A stretch of 64,000 nucleotides of DNA. It comes from Ceratodon purpureus (taxonomy: Eukaryota > Streptophyta > Bryopsida > Pseudoditrichales > Ditrichaceae). Made by a program: the position numbers and the translations under genes. Numbering within the stretch: position 1 is the stretch's first letter; each line of letters opens with the position of its first letter. Location of the stretch: NCBI GenBank assembly GCA_014871385.1, contig CM026426.1, positions 55,113,375 through 55,177,374 of the forward strand. The letters run 5' to 3'. Below the pieces are notes generated by a model. It worked only from the letters and a program-made list of their open reading frames with translations. It was not told where the DNA came from and searched no databases. Below are positions 1 through 10,463 of this stretch, one piece after another.

Positions 1-1
1 G

Positions 2-1636
2 GCTTGGAAGCGATGTCTGTATCGGTACTTTAAAAGGGAGCTCATCTCGGCTGGTGTAGTAAAGAGTATTTTGCCTCCGTGGTTCAGCTGGACAGAGACA
101 TTGAATTCGGAGTTCATCTTTACTACCAACCAGCGGAAGCAGTTCAATTTGAACCATGTGATTGAGTGCTGCTAGTATATTGAGTGTCCAAAGTCATTTG
201 TCAGTGCTGAGGAGAGGGCGAAAAGGGAGATGCATACCAGGAAGAGAGATGGGGATGATGACGCCCTTGATATTTAAGATGACACTCTCCCTGCTCAGGA
301 TGCTGAGCCAGAACAAAATACACAGGTCGTTTTGACATCTACTGGTGTCGGGACGCGAACACAAAGAAATGGAAGAGGGGGGCGAAGTTGGCATCGAAAG
401 AGTCTATCCAGGAACCAATGAAAATGAGGAGTAGAGGGAAGAAGACGGACCCATCGACAGTTGAGCCGAATAGTGCAAGGAACGTATCATTCTCTTCCAA
501 GATTGGGCATGCTGAGAAGCTAGACGTCAGTGCACCTCAAGTAAGATGCCCTGTGCATGAGATGATTCTAAATCAATCAATTATTGCGTGGCAAAAGGCA
601 AATCCTAGAATGAGGTTGAAAAACATGCCAAAGGCATTCAACGATATGGTTCAGTGGATTCAAAGCGTCACCCTGAATCGTCTCCTCATGAAGGACAGGA
701 AGAGTGTTCGGGGGGGTGGATTGGCAGATCTTATTATCATTGATATTACGGAGGGTCTACCCGTCCCTGGTATATCCGTTCCAGAGGACAAGATTTTGGG
801 TTGCAAAAGTAGAAACAACAATTACCTTGCTATTGTCTTTGGTTTTGTTGAACTTGTTCTCCAAGACAAGGGGTGTGTGATCATAATCCAACCGGATGAC
901 AATGGCGAAGTTGAGAACGAGATTCGTGATTTTCAGCAAGTGGTTGATTTGAAGTTTGAGAGGTCCAGGACAGGCATCAATACATTGCTACTTGGCTCCG
1001 CAAAAATAAGCGACGGGAGAACATGCTTCTTTAAGATCCAACTTCTCACTTTATCCTCGAATAAGAGCTTTGACTTCAGAGCGAGACTCAAGGATTACAA
1101 GAGGAAGAGCATCGATATCGTTGACCGTGATGTCATCCTCAATTGGATTACGCTGGAGAAATAGACGATGCGCAAGGAGGTACCATGGCCAGGGGCGAGG
1201 GAGAAGGATGTGCTGTTCATGGAGAGTTTGATCAGAGCCACCACCGATCCAGCTGACGTCGTCGTCCACATCCGAGCCGAAACGGGTAAGTCTCATCGTT
1301 TGTGCACATGCCTGATAACTTCAAACTTGGCCATGAAAACTACTTTAGAACTATTAAAATCTAACAAAGAGACACTCAATTGTATCAGGGGCGTCAATCA
1401 AAGCATGCCGTCAATTAGGACGGAACATAGTCGCGCTTGAGGACGATCACAAGTTGTATACAGAAGTCTTTAAGAAGATGGCCCTGCCGCCACTCTGACT
1501 ACCAAAGGCGGATACATCTCATGTACCAATCAAGTCGAGCACCAAAAAAGACCTTTCGGCAACCCCTAATGTAGCTGTCTCAAAGTCATTGAATAAATTC
1601 ATCGCTATGATGACCGAAGAAAGCGACGACGAGTAA
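2..1636 (+). pseudogene. N4/N6 DNA methyltransferase-like gene, decayed, one intron
   Basis: The protein reads as an AdoMet-dependent DNA methyltransferase of the N6_N4_Mtase type (PF01555-like). The first part (2-~380, frame 2) contains FSWTETLNSEFIFTTNQRKQ. The frame changes at the G run at 377-382 and continues from 388. The usual DPPY/DPPW catalytic position reads DLIIIDITEG, so the catalytic motif is lost. A hydrophobic strand (YLAIVFGFVELVLQDKGCVI) matches the segment after that motif. The AdoMet-binding part crosses an intron and reads AETG then ASIKACRQLGRNIVALE, like the family's F-x-G-x-G...ACxxLGRxxIGIE. The intron is 1286-1388, donor GTAAGT, acceptor TATCAG. In-frame stops at 1162-1164 (TAG) and 1496-1498 (TGA) interrupt the frame, which ends with an acidic EESDDE tail at 1636. 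The 5' end is outside the window. The family call rests on motif recall without a search; the pseudogene status is clear. Confidence 0.6.
1286..1388 (+). other. intron of the methyltransferase-like pseudogene
   Basis: The donor is G|GTAAGT and the acceptor is TATCAG|GG. Removing it joins the two halves of the AdoMet-binding motif in frame (phase 1). Confidence 0.6.
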
Positions 1637-2585
1637 GTGAGTATTCCAGTAAACTTTTCTAAGATGAGACATTTTGAATAGACAAGGTATTTGCTACAAC
1701 GTGGATCACTTTTTTAATACGATTGTGGTTGCAAACAACTAAGTCCGCGTGCTGGGGGATAATTTGGGGGCTCAATTTCAATCTACTATGGAGCCTTCCA
1801 CAATGAAGAAATTAAGTCGTAGAATATATGATGGTTAGGTCCTAATCTTTGTGATAATTGAAGTTGAAGTTGTTACTCATAGCAATCTTGTTGATCCCGA
1901 GTGATCGCCGTTTTACATGTTAATGAATTTTGGATATTTACTTGAGGTTCAAGTATTCTGTTTATGTTATCAACCATACTTAGTATGTACCGCATTTGCT
2001 AATTTGTTTTTCATTTAAATATACTCTAACTCAATGTTGCAATTATTAAGATACTGAGATTATCTCGACCGTCCTCATTTTTTTCCAACTTCATTCTATA
2101 AGTTTAATAGCTAATAGTATCCCCTGGTTTTACATGATTGCAAATTGTTTTTTTCTTTTTCTTAATCGTTTATCATGCTTTGGTTCTTTTGTTTTTTTCA
2201 TTTAAAGACTTTAAATCTTTCACTCTCTAATGTTGTAGAAATCATGGTTAAAAACAATAAAGCATACCTTAAATATAAGCCTCTGATTTTACTCAATTTG
2301 CCTTTTTCTATTTTTTTCCTATCTTCTTTTTATTTGTAAAATGCACATATTTAAAATTTTATGTACCTTGTATATTTGTCCTTTTTGCAGCATTCATGAC
2401 GCTATTAAATGGTTGCAAACTTTTTTTATTTTTCATTTTCCAGTTATTATTCTTGACTCAATTTGAGTACTCGAGTGAACCATGTGAAACCCTGCATTTA
2501 TACCCGGTTATATCCGAATGCAATCCTTTAGATTCCCCCCATACCTGCTTGCTCAACTCCTAATCCCGCGCGAGACCTACCACCA
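1637..2585. other. AT-rich non-coding stretch
   Basis: T-rich DNA with stops in all frames. No gene, tRNA or convincing repeat was seen. Confidence 0.6.
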
Positions 2586-2589
2586 ACCC

Positions 2590-2670
2590 CGGCGGCATTA
2601 CTGAAGCTCAGAAACCATGTGTCGGATCCGACATATGGTTCCAGCTTCCGTGAAAGACCGCCGGGGTCCA
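2590..2670 (+). repeat. triplicated block, copy 1, with near-perfect 28-bp palindrome
   Basis: The block has an AACCAT...ATGGTT palindrome at 2613-2640 (centre CGGATCCG, two mismatched positions) followed by ACCGCCGGGGTC near 2657. The same order (CTCAAAAACCAT, CGGAT, ATGGTT, then ACCG..GGGGT) recurs near 7,435-7,500, and a weaker copy lies near 4,985-5,050. The spacing is close to 2.4 kb. It may be a shared promoter or 5' region of a duplicated transcription unit. Confidence 0.45.
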
Positions 2671-3386
2671 TCTCCAGCCCCGTTATGTGCCCAATCACCT
2701 ATGTGGTTTGGCACTTGGTGTCTCTTGCGCCGTTTGACACTTGTTTTATCGATTTTGATCTTAAATTCTTGTGATCTTCCAATGTTTTATGCTTTCATTT
2801 ATCTTTCAATATTTGATGCAATATTATCTCTTCCAATGTTTGATGTGATTATTTTTCTTTCTATGTCTGACGCGTTTATTTTTTGTCCAATGTGAGATGT
2901 TATCACTTGATCATCCTATTTATTGTCTTTACAATATGCAAAATAAATGACTTTAGTTTCAATTTAATCCTAATGCTACAACAAATACCAAGCGGCATTA
3001 TTTTAGAAAATCTTATCTCTCATCGTACCAAGTGATTAGCTGATCCTCTATCAGATAGAATCAATGGTACATTTGAAGTACTAAAACAAGAGTAAAATTA
3101 GTTTGAAGCACAGTCATGCGAGATGTCCATGGTTTGAAATATTATCCAGATGAACCACATGTAGTCATTTATCACGGGTGCTACTGTAGTGAAACAATCA
3201 TAAACAAGTCATTAGCAATAGTACCATGAATAAGGTCTAATTTTTGCTCTAAGCTTGCTTATGGTTATTCCAATTCTACAATATCTGTATTCATATAAAG
3301 AATACCTCTACAACCGTAAAAACTTCTAATGCAAATGCACCACTCAAGCTGCAAGACCCACATTGTAATACTCAAGCTCTGAGTAA
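2671..3386. other. AT-rich non-coding stretch
   Basis: The ORF at 2,617-2,895 begins in the repeat block and runs into T-rich low-complexity sequence, so it is not taken as a gene. Nothing else is recognisable. Confidence 0.5.
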
Positions 3387-3899
3387 CTACCGTCGCCAAC
3401 GTCTCCTTCTAGAATTAGCTTGAGATGCCTTCAAGGAAGTCCTTTGAACTTCGGCACCATTGGAGATTTCCACTGCCTTCAAAAGTGCAGCAATTTCCTT
3501 ACAAAACTTAATTCTCTCCTGCTGGATCAAAGCATAGTCAAGTTTATTGACCTCAAAGTCAACCCGGACATCCTCACAACCTTCAACTCCCATTTGTTGC
3601 GTCTCTGCAACTTGGCAAAGATTATCACTTTCTACTGACTCTAAATAACAAGTGGACTTTGCAATTATCCGAGAGAATCTCCAAATTAGTTGATCCCTAT
3701 AAGTCTTGTTCACCATCAACGACATCTTAACGGCTTGAGCAAATCCTAGTATCAAACTCCCAACCACACTACTCTGAAACAAAAGGGACACTTCCCAACG
3801 AGCTCCGCAACTACCGCCGGCTTTGTCTAAATATATAATTCTCATGGGCCGCCGTAGCATACCTCTCCTCTTTTGACCTAACCCTAACAATGACAACAT
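3387..3899 (-). CDS. uncharacterised 170-aa ORF
   Basis: The ORF starts with ATG at 3899 and has no recognised family. A hydrophobic stretch at about residues 37-60 (SLLFQSSVVGSLILGFAQAV) could span a membrane or be a buried helix. The C-terminal half is charged and helical-looking (ALIQQERIKFCKEIAALLKAV) and the last residues are a basic RRRRWRR tail. It is longer than most chance ORFs in this AT-rich area and its composition is protein-like. No promoter, intron or paralogue elsewhere in the window was found. It may be a relic exon or a chance ORF. Confidence 0.3.
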   Translation of the reverse strand: MLSLLGLGQKRRGMLRRPMRIIYLDKAGGSCGARWEVSLLFQSSVVGSLILGFAQAVKMSLMVNKTYRDQLIWRFSRIIAKSTCYLESVESDNLCQVAETQQMGVEGCEDVRVDFEVNKLDYALIQQERIKFCKEIAALLKAVEISNGAEVQRTSLKASQANSRRRRWRR

Positions 3900-4980
3900 C
3901 TACATGCGGTCTATATCTACCTTCGAGGAAATTCAACCATACATAGTAACAGCATTTGAGAAAAAACTAATTCAACTAAGTTTCAAGGCTTCAAGCTGCA
4001 TTTGAAGTCCGCAATCTCCGATTTAATGTTCAATTCAAAGCTTCTATCTGAAGCTCTGCGCACGTTAATAGCCCTGGCTATCCCTAGTCGTTCCCGCCGG
4101 CTCTGCCGTTCCGGCTATTATGAGTACCTCCAATTAGCACTAGCTAGGATATAAAACCCAGTTATGCATCGGCTGACGACCCTAGCGGCTTCGGATTTGT
4201 CATACGACGGAGTATACATCTCAAAATTGTCGGGTTGTGAATGCGTTACATTTGATACTCCGATGATCATGATCAAATACAAACGGATAAAAATCTTGGA
4301 TATATATCAAATACTCATTTAAAAATATTTTGGTAAATTTGCATAACAATGGAATATAAGTCAGTTATCATAATTACTTTGCGTAGGTGTATATTTTGAA
4401 TTTAAGTGCATCCTCTCCTTCAACTAAATCTTACAATTTATTAATATGAATGATATATCTTTTAAAATACCTGAATGATTTCATCATTAAATACATTATG
4501 TATTGCTTTTAATTCCTCACCTTGACTTTTATATTTGAAATACCTCACCTTGTCTTTCACTCTATTACTCTGCCATCCTTTAGTTTTATCAAAAGTTTAT
4601 ACATTAAATCATTATATTTATCCTTCTCGCAATTATAAAAGTAAAAAATTATTCATGTACGATAATTTGATCTATTAACCTTATTTCACTTGAATTCTTT
4701 CAAGTGTTTATTATTCATTTTCCAATTTTGATCTGCATTTGCACTCCTTATACTTTGATCTCTCTACTTCTATATGTAATGTTGTCCCAATCATTTTTTC
4801 AATTGATCGAGAATCCACCGTACAAAATAGCCTTGACCTTAGACAACCAGAAATCCATACACTCGACCTCACTCTCCAACCCATACCGTCTACTATACCC
4901 TCGACCATACCGTCTACCATACCATACCCAAGAGCCATTGAATTCATTCGGCAAAGGATTCGCTCCACCCCGGTGGTCTT
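3900..4980. other. non-coding, AT-rich; small CATACC-type repeat at its end
   Basis: No gene is recognised. At 4,882-4,928 the words CCATACCGTCTAC and ACCATACC repeat several times, forming a short imperfect tandem repeat. Confidence 0.5.
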
Positions 4981-4984
4981 GGCC

Positions 4985-5055
4985 GTTTGCAAAACCCATC
5001 TCTGAGATCCTACAGGCCTTTTAAGCCCATTGCCAAAACCGCCGGGGTCGCGCAC
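4985..5055 (+). repeat. triplicated block, copy 2
   Basis: It contains CAAAACCCATC, then CCATTGCCAAAACCGCCGGGGTC, ending near 5,047 in the same ACCGCCGGGGTC word as copy 1 (2,657) and copy 3 (ACCGTAGGGGT near 7,492). The palindromic arms are more degenerate than in the other two copies. Confidence 0.35.
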
Positions 5056-5204
5056 CATGCATGCTGATCTAACCGCACCGCACCAGACCATGCATGCCGT
5101 GACCTAGCCGCCACCGCACCTGACCACGCATGCCCTTACTGCCATGCCCTAGCCGCCTCGCCATTTTCCCTTGCCAGCGCCGCCTTTTTATCTCCGGATG
5201 GTCT

Positions 5205-5216
5205 TCCTATAAATTC
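5205..5216 (+). promoter_or_regulatory. TATA-like box
   Basis: CCTATAAATTCCCC is a good plant TATA context and lies downstream of block copy 2 and upstream of the small Cys-motif gene at 6,102. No experimental start site is known. Confidence 0.3.
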
Positions 5217-5529
5217 CCCTCGGTTCCCTTTTGGTGCACATCTTTGGTTCAATCTCTACGCAAGTTGTCGTTAAGTTAGACTTTTGAAAATAAGCAACCT
5301 CCTCTTGTTTTGTCTTTGTTGATTTCCAATGGTTAGTAGCTTGTTGCTGCCTGCTTATAAGCATTTGGTGTTTATGTGATTCTAATACTGCTTGTGCTTT
5401 TGCTAGGTTGCGGCGTTTCAAGTTACTTTCCTACATTGTCGCACCCCAAAGTTTGGCATTGTGAATAAAATTCCATAACTTAACTTTTGATTTTGTTTTG
5501 AGTATAAATTAAAAGTAGTAGTAATGACG

Positions 5530-5625
5530 GTTATTCTAGACAGTGAGGTTAGACAATGATTGACAGTGAGTTCAGACAATGATCGAGAGTGAGTTTGGAC
5601 AGTGAGCTCGGACAGTGAGTTCAAA
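5530..5625 (+). repeat. short tandem repeat based on GACAGTGAG
   Basis: About five imperfect copies of GACAGTGAGnTnnGACAATGA, 13-23 bp each, immediately precede the 18S rRNA fragment. Confidence 0.6.
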
Positions 5626-5688
5626 CAATTTAGTCTTTGCGGGGTTCCGGTCTTCTTTGTTTGGTCTTTGCAATGTTGTGTGTTCAAA

Positions 5689-6004
5689 CAGTTTGATCTT
5701 GGCAGACGTCATATGCTTGTCTCAATGATTAAGCCATGCATGTTTAAGTATAAATCTCTTTTGTACTATGAAACTGCGAATGGCTCACAAATTCAATCAT
5801 AGTTTCTGTGATGGTACCTTGCTACTTGGATAACCGTGGTAATTATTGAGCTAATACATGCACTAACTCCAGACTTGGCTTGCCAAGAAGGGACGTATTT
5901 ATTAGAAAAAAGGCCGATGTTGGCTTGCTTGGTATAGCGGTGAATCATGATAACTTGTTGAATCGCACGGCCCCTGTGCTGGCAATGTTTCATTCAAATT
6001 TCTA
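5689..6004 (+). rRNA. degenerate 5' fragment of 18S (SSU) rRNA
   Basis: The sequence follows the first ~300 nt of eukaryotic 18S rRNA in order: TTGATCTTGGCAG (5' end), CATATGCTTGTCTCA.GATTAAGCCATGCATGT, GAAACTGCGAATGGCTC, GATGGTACCTTGCTACT.GGATAACCG, GAGCTAATACATGCA, AAGGGACGTATTTATTAGA, GGTGAATCATGATAACT, CGCACGGCCCCTGTG, and TTTCATTCAAATTTCT. Many substitutions and small indels show it is not functional. Similarity ends near 6,004, before the rest of the gene, and no 5.8S or 28S follows. This is a transposed or retroposed rDNA piece sitting just upstream of the gene at 6,102. Confidence 0.9.
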
Positions 6005-6101
6005 GAGTAATGGTGGGTAGAAATAAGTACAAGTCGGACACATTGTCGGCTCTTTTAGCAAGATAGGACTTAATTCTTCTCTTTTCATTCCTTTTGAGCA
6101 A

Positions 6102-6554
6102 ATGGCGACTCTTTCTTCAAGAATTCCAATGGTTTGCACGAAATGCGTTGGGCTTGGACCGTGCGCCTGTCCCAGATCTCAACGCGACCTAGTACCCCAT
6201 TCTCGAATTCCAGAAGGAGTCACTCCATTACCTCACAACAAGCTTCACGCCTTGCAAGAAGCATCTCTACCCCAGACCAAAGATACGATGCAGTTAATGT
6301 GTGTGCAGAGTAACGGGCCCTCCCTTTGCTTCAAGGTGAAGAGTTCCGATGATGGCATCCCCGCATGGGTGCAGAAGTGGATGGATGCGGTCGCTACTGG
6401 CGGCGACGGGGATGATTACTGTCCGGAGGATGGCGGGTAAATTTCAGAGGATAAAGACTCTGATTTCCTAGAGTACGCTGGAGAGGATATCGAAGCGACA
6501 TTGGATGGTCCGAGAATCCATCTCATCATTCTTAGCAACGATGATCGTGACTAG
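6102..6554 (+). pseudogene. small Cys-motif protein with SUMO-interaction-like tail, copy A (one nonsense codon)
   Basis: The start is ATG at 6102. The N-terminus has a Cys cluster, CTKCVGLGPCAC (C-x2-C-x5-C-x-C), that could bind zinc. A middle block reads MCVQSNGPSLCFKVKSSDDG and IPAWVQKWMD. A TAA at 6438-6440 stops the frame at 112 residues. Beyond it the same frame continues for 37 codons with homology to copy B (8,552-8,971), ending IHLIILSNDDRD, a hydrophobic-plus-acidic pattern typical of SUMO-interaction motifs. The TAA is therefore a recent nonsense change, or the product is a truncated form. The family is unknown; the two copies lie 2.45 kb apart with the same block upstream. Confidence 0.5.
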
Positions 6555-7434
6555 GATGACTAGATGTATTTTCTTAGGTCTACGTGTTCTATCGGCTTGA
6601 TATATTCTCGGCCCTTGCAGTTTATCCTAGTGAACATTTCTTGGACCACTTCTGACGCTTTTGAGCGCATCCGATTTTGTAAATTTTTGTAATTTAAAGT
6701 GAATAAATATATCGGCTTTAAAAAAAATCAAATGGTTGTAAGCGTACGTGACCAACAATTGGCTGTTGGAAATGTGCGTGATAAGTACTGGATATCCTTG
6801 AAATAAGTAACTGCTATGGTATACCCTTTTCAATATTCAAAAGGTATAACTGTTAAAGAAAAAGCCATCATAGTTGATGTAGAAAGATGCGCACAATGCA
6901 CAACGCTTCCTCTGATATTATAATTGAACTCAAAACATTATTAGTAATAGTTTGTATATATAAATACTCTAATTAATCTTGGAAGATAGAAAAAGTCTTA
7001 TAAAGTGTGCACATAATGATGGCTAATAGCATACTCAACCCTAATACTTCTAATATGTCTATTACATTTTTCATTGCTTTCATTTTTCTAAAATATTTAT
7101 TGGCGGTTAATTTTTTATTTCATTATTTATATTTATTATTTTACTTTATTTAATTCATACGTTCTATCTACATTGAGTTTACAAATTCAATTTTCTTTTT
7201 ATGCTTTGAAATTAATATGAATTCTATTACCTTGTACTGAATATTGTAAAAGTATTAATTTGGATATTTGCATCTCACTATTTTCTAATTAGACAATTAT
7301 GTTCTATAAATAGTAAGTCATCAAGTCTTATGCATACCCGCATGACCCCATTCATAAGTCTCCTATCGCCATTTGCAATCCGTCATAGACGCATCACCTT
7401 CCGAGCAGCACCTCCCCTCGACCCCGGGGATTCT
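6555..7434. other. AT-rich non-coding stretch
   Basis: No gene or structured repeat is recognised. Confidence 0.5.
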
Positions 7435-7505
7435 CGCAAAGCTCAAAAACCATCTAACGGATTTATCTGATGGTTTGGGCTCGTAAGAAAAACCGTAGGG
7501 GTTCA
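7435..7505 (+). repeat. triplicated block, copy 3, with 28-bp inverted repeat
   Basis: AACCATC...GATGGTT arms lie at 7448-7475 around ACGGATTTATCT, followed by ACCGTAGGGGTTCACC. It aligns in order with the block at 2,590-2,670. The distance to the downstream gene (about 1,060 bp) equals that between block copy 2 and gene copy A. Confidence 0.45.
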
Positions 7506-8545
7506 CCTTGAGGATCGTTCTGCGTTTTATTTTCTTATGTGCTTAATTTTTTTGATTTTAACATTCCTTAACGTAGATTTCTCGTTCAAATGACCTGTTT
7601 TTGTTTATTGTTTTCAGTAAAATCTTTTAATCCTTTGCCAGCAAGTATTGAACACTTAACTTCTTTTTGTAATACCATCACACAAGACATCTCCGTCTCA
7701 TTGGTTTATGTACTTTTGTGTTGCGTTTCCATTATTCTAATCGTACATATATTTTTCTAATGGAGCTGTTTAATATTATGTATATGGAACCGCGTAGTCT
7801 CTAACCTAACCTAACCGCCAAACTTCTTAGCAAAGCCCATGCTGCCTTGACTTAGCCGCCAGGCATCTTTAACGCCATTTGCCGCCGGCTAGTTCTTCTT
7901 ACAACCCTGGACGCCGCTTGTCCCACATTAACCGGGTATATATTCCATAGTGATACTTCTTCTTCTCACGAACAACTACCTTGTTGTAGGTGAGTCTCTT
8001 ATTCTTGTTTTGTGGATCTCTTATTGTTTGCGTGACCTTATTGTTTAATGAATCTTGTATATCTGTCCTCTTTTTATGCTTAAGTTGGTGGTTTTATTTG
8101 GGATGTGCGGACATACTAGTTTATTTCTTGGTGTTGGGGAAGATACGGAGGAAACATATTCGAGATTTTTTACTAGGTACTGATCTAGTACACTGATCAT
8201 TGATGTCAGATGCTGTCGGTAGTGGGATGGAGATCCTAAGGTGGGACTTGGAGAGGGTGGGTTGCGTGGTCAAGGAAAGGGAGTTGGATGTTGTCAGCAG
8301 TCAAGTCATAAGAGAGAGTCTTATAGGCGGGACATGGAGCGTGTGGCTTGACTTCTTGGAGACAAAGAGTCGGATAATCTTGATAGTCGGGACATGAAAG
8401 AGTGCAGCTCCGGGAATAGAAGAGGATGTCGGGGCAATGTAAGGGGGATGTGAGGAAACCAAGATATGATAGTCACTGACATAAATGCTTTCCTTTTATC
8501 GCAGATAACGCCCCTTCTACCAAGCTCTATATTGGCTTTCCAATT
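7506..8545 (+). other. leader or intron-like region upstream of copy B
   Basis: It contains a TATA-like GTATATATTCC near 7,938 and possible splice acceptors at 8,503 (TTTTATCGCAG) and 8,548 (TTCCAATTTAG). ORFs here (7,990-8,196 and 8,200-8,397) show no similarity to anything else and are not called as genes. Confidence 0.35.
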
Positions 8546-8548
8546 TAG

Positions 8549-8971
8549 ACGTTGGTTCCCCCTCTTTCCGGCACATCAGTGCATTGCAATACATGCTCGT
8601 TAGACGGAGCATGTACTTGTCATGCAGCGCCCAAGCCTTCGAAGATGCGCCATGTCCCAAGAGGAGTTAGCCCGCCCCAATCCGTAGACCGAGGCGATAC
8701 ACTTAATATCATGTGTGTCGAAGGCCACAGACGTTCGCTGTTATTTGAAGTGGATAGCTTTGATGACGGCATCCTTGCATGGGTGCAGCGGTGGATGGAA
8801 ATACATGCTGCTGAAAACGCAAGGAATGAAGTGCGCTTGGAGGCTGGTTATGAATCTAATGAAGATAGCTCCTTGAGTAGCGTAGACAGTGCTAAGGATA
8901 TCACTACTGTAGTTGGTTCTGAAACCTCTCTTATTCTCTTGAGTGACTCTGATAGCGATATCAATGACTAG
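8549..8971 (+). CDS. small Cys-motif protein with SUMO-interaction-like tail, copy B
   Basis: About 139 residues. The Cys cluster is CNTCSLDGACTC (C-x2-C-x5-C-x-C). The middle block MCVEGHRRSLLFEVDSFDDG plus ILAWVQRWME is shared with copy A. The C-terminus SLILLSDSDSDIND is a textbook SUMO-interaction-like pattern (four hydrophobic residues followed by Ser/Asp). There is no ATG before the Cys cluster in this frame and a TAG lies just upstream (8546-8548), so the coding part probably begins at a splice acceptor (TTCCAATTTAG). The first internal ATG would remove the Cys motif. The frame is open to its TAG stop, so this is the better candidate for a working copy. A nuclear, SUMO-binding role is inference only. 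Confidence 0.5.
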   Translation, partial: TLVPPLSGTSVHCNTCSLDGACTCHAAPKPSKMRHVPRGVSPPQSVDRGDTLNIMCVEGHRRSLLFEVDSFDDGILAWVQRWMEIHAAENARNEVRLEAGYESNEDSSLSSVDSAKDITTVVGSETSLILLSDSDSDIND

Positions 8972-9784
8972 ACTTGCTTTGTAGGAGCACAACCTTAAGG
9001 CCTCTAAACAGTGCATGAGGTTTCCTTATATACTTGGAGTTATATTAGATGGATTTATGCGTCCTCTATGGTTTGTAAATTTTGTAAATGAAATACCAGA
9101 CTTAAGAGCCGAGGCGCTTTTTATGCAATATGTTTGTTGCAAAGAGCCTTACGCACATGTATATTTAGTTTACCTAGGTTCGGATACGAAATTGAAATGG
9201 AAAATGAATTAAAAAGGAAGTTGTACTATGTCATGGACAATAGGATCACTTTAAACAATTGCTCAAGACTCTTTAATGCAAAAACAATGCAAACACTTGG
9301 ACTTCTTTATAAAACAAGAATTGATTCACACATGCCATTCCAATTTTGGTAATTGAAGATGCACAATTCTATCTTGAATCTGAATAGAAACGCTTCGGAA
9401 CGTAGAGTCTTAAAAATTACAAAAGCCGAAATCATATTCCTTCTTCATAATCTACACATATATTTTTTGCACGCAATATAAAATAACTTCACTTCACGTG
9501 CGAGCTGCAACAAAAAATTAAGTTTTAGTTCTAAATAACGGTTGTAGTAGCAACGACTACATTGGTGTAATGGTTTCAAAACTATGTATGGGATCTATAT
9601 AGTACATACTACAAGCCCATGGAAAACCCTCACTTAATGAAAGATGACACCTTGGTATATCCTACTCGTGATTTTGTTGGAGACCTGCAAAGCACCAAAT
9701 CATTAGCACAAAACTAAATCTGCAATTCATACATCAAGCAACGCGGCTATAACATGCATGGTACGCACATTGCTCTTCCACACC
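8972..9784. other. non-coding stretch
   Basis: Short ORFs at 9,015-9,352 have no support. No RNA gene or repeat was seen. Confidence 0.45.
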
Positions 9785-10463
9785 CTAAAAATTATCAGCA
9801 GACCAAAATGGAATTTTTGCCAAGCACCTACCTTTACTGACGTGATCGCTTTCCAAGCACAGCGTTGAGATGCACCTCCTTAGCAAAGGCCACGATAGAT
9901 AACTGCAACGCTGTACTCTTGGTGCCCAATACTTAGGAAACACTTTCCTCTCCTTGGATGAAGACCCTAGTCCAGAGATGGAGGACTGGCCAATGCTGTA
10001 GCCCGGAGGAGGGCCCATCACCTCCATGGTGTAACTATTTCGAAGGTGGTCACGCAAAAGTATTTTCTGTTGCAATGACTGATCATGGAGTTCTGCCTCT
10101 ACAAGTTTCTCGTCAATCTCAAATGGGATAACCTGGTCGGTCATAAAGAAGGTGAGGGCCTCAGTCTTGTATGCATGCACCATACCTGTACCCCACTCGT
10201 CTTTCCGCTTCCTTGCACCTCGCTACTCTTTGAAGGCCACCACATACGCCGACCATGCTGGCATGGAATCCATCAAACCCCACCCAACGATCACCTCTCT
10301 GGCACAAGTTCTCAAGCAGCGTCATGTAGTCAGAGCACCAGTCCGAGTTCTCAATGTACTCTCAATGCAACTCGGGCATGAGGTTTGAAAAGAGCTCAGC
10401 CATCGCTGACTCGGGCGTGACCCAACTCTGGCTGAACAAGTCGGTGATCACTGCAAAATCCAT
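9785..10463 (-). pseudogene. unidentified gene relic
   Basis: An ATG at 10463 opens a protein-like frame (MDFAVITDLFSQSWVTPESA..., then ENSDWCSDYMTLLENLCQRG and FHASMVGVCGGL) interrupted by one TGA and ending at a stop near 10,155. The coding signal then continues in another frame from about 10,183 (AYKTEALTFFMTDQVIPFEI..., DLQQKILLRDHL-like charged helix) to 9785. The change is a frameshift or an unrecognised intron. No family is recognised. Confidence 0.4.

Noticed and set aside
4711..5091. ORFs on both strands around 4.7-5.1 kb
   Set aside because: They overlap a CATACC-type repeat and each other, with no conserved domain or paralogue.
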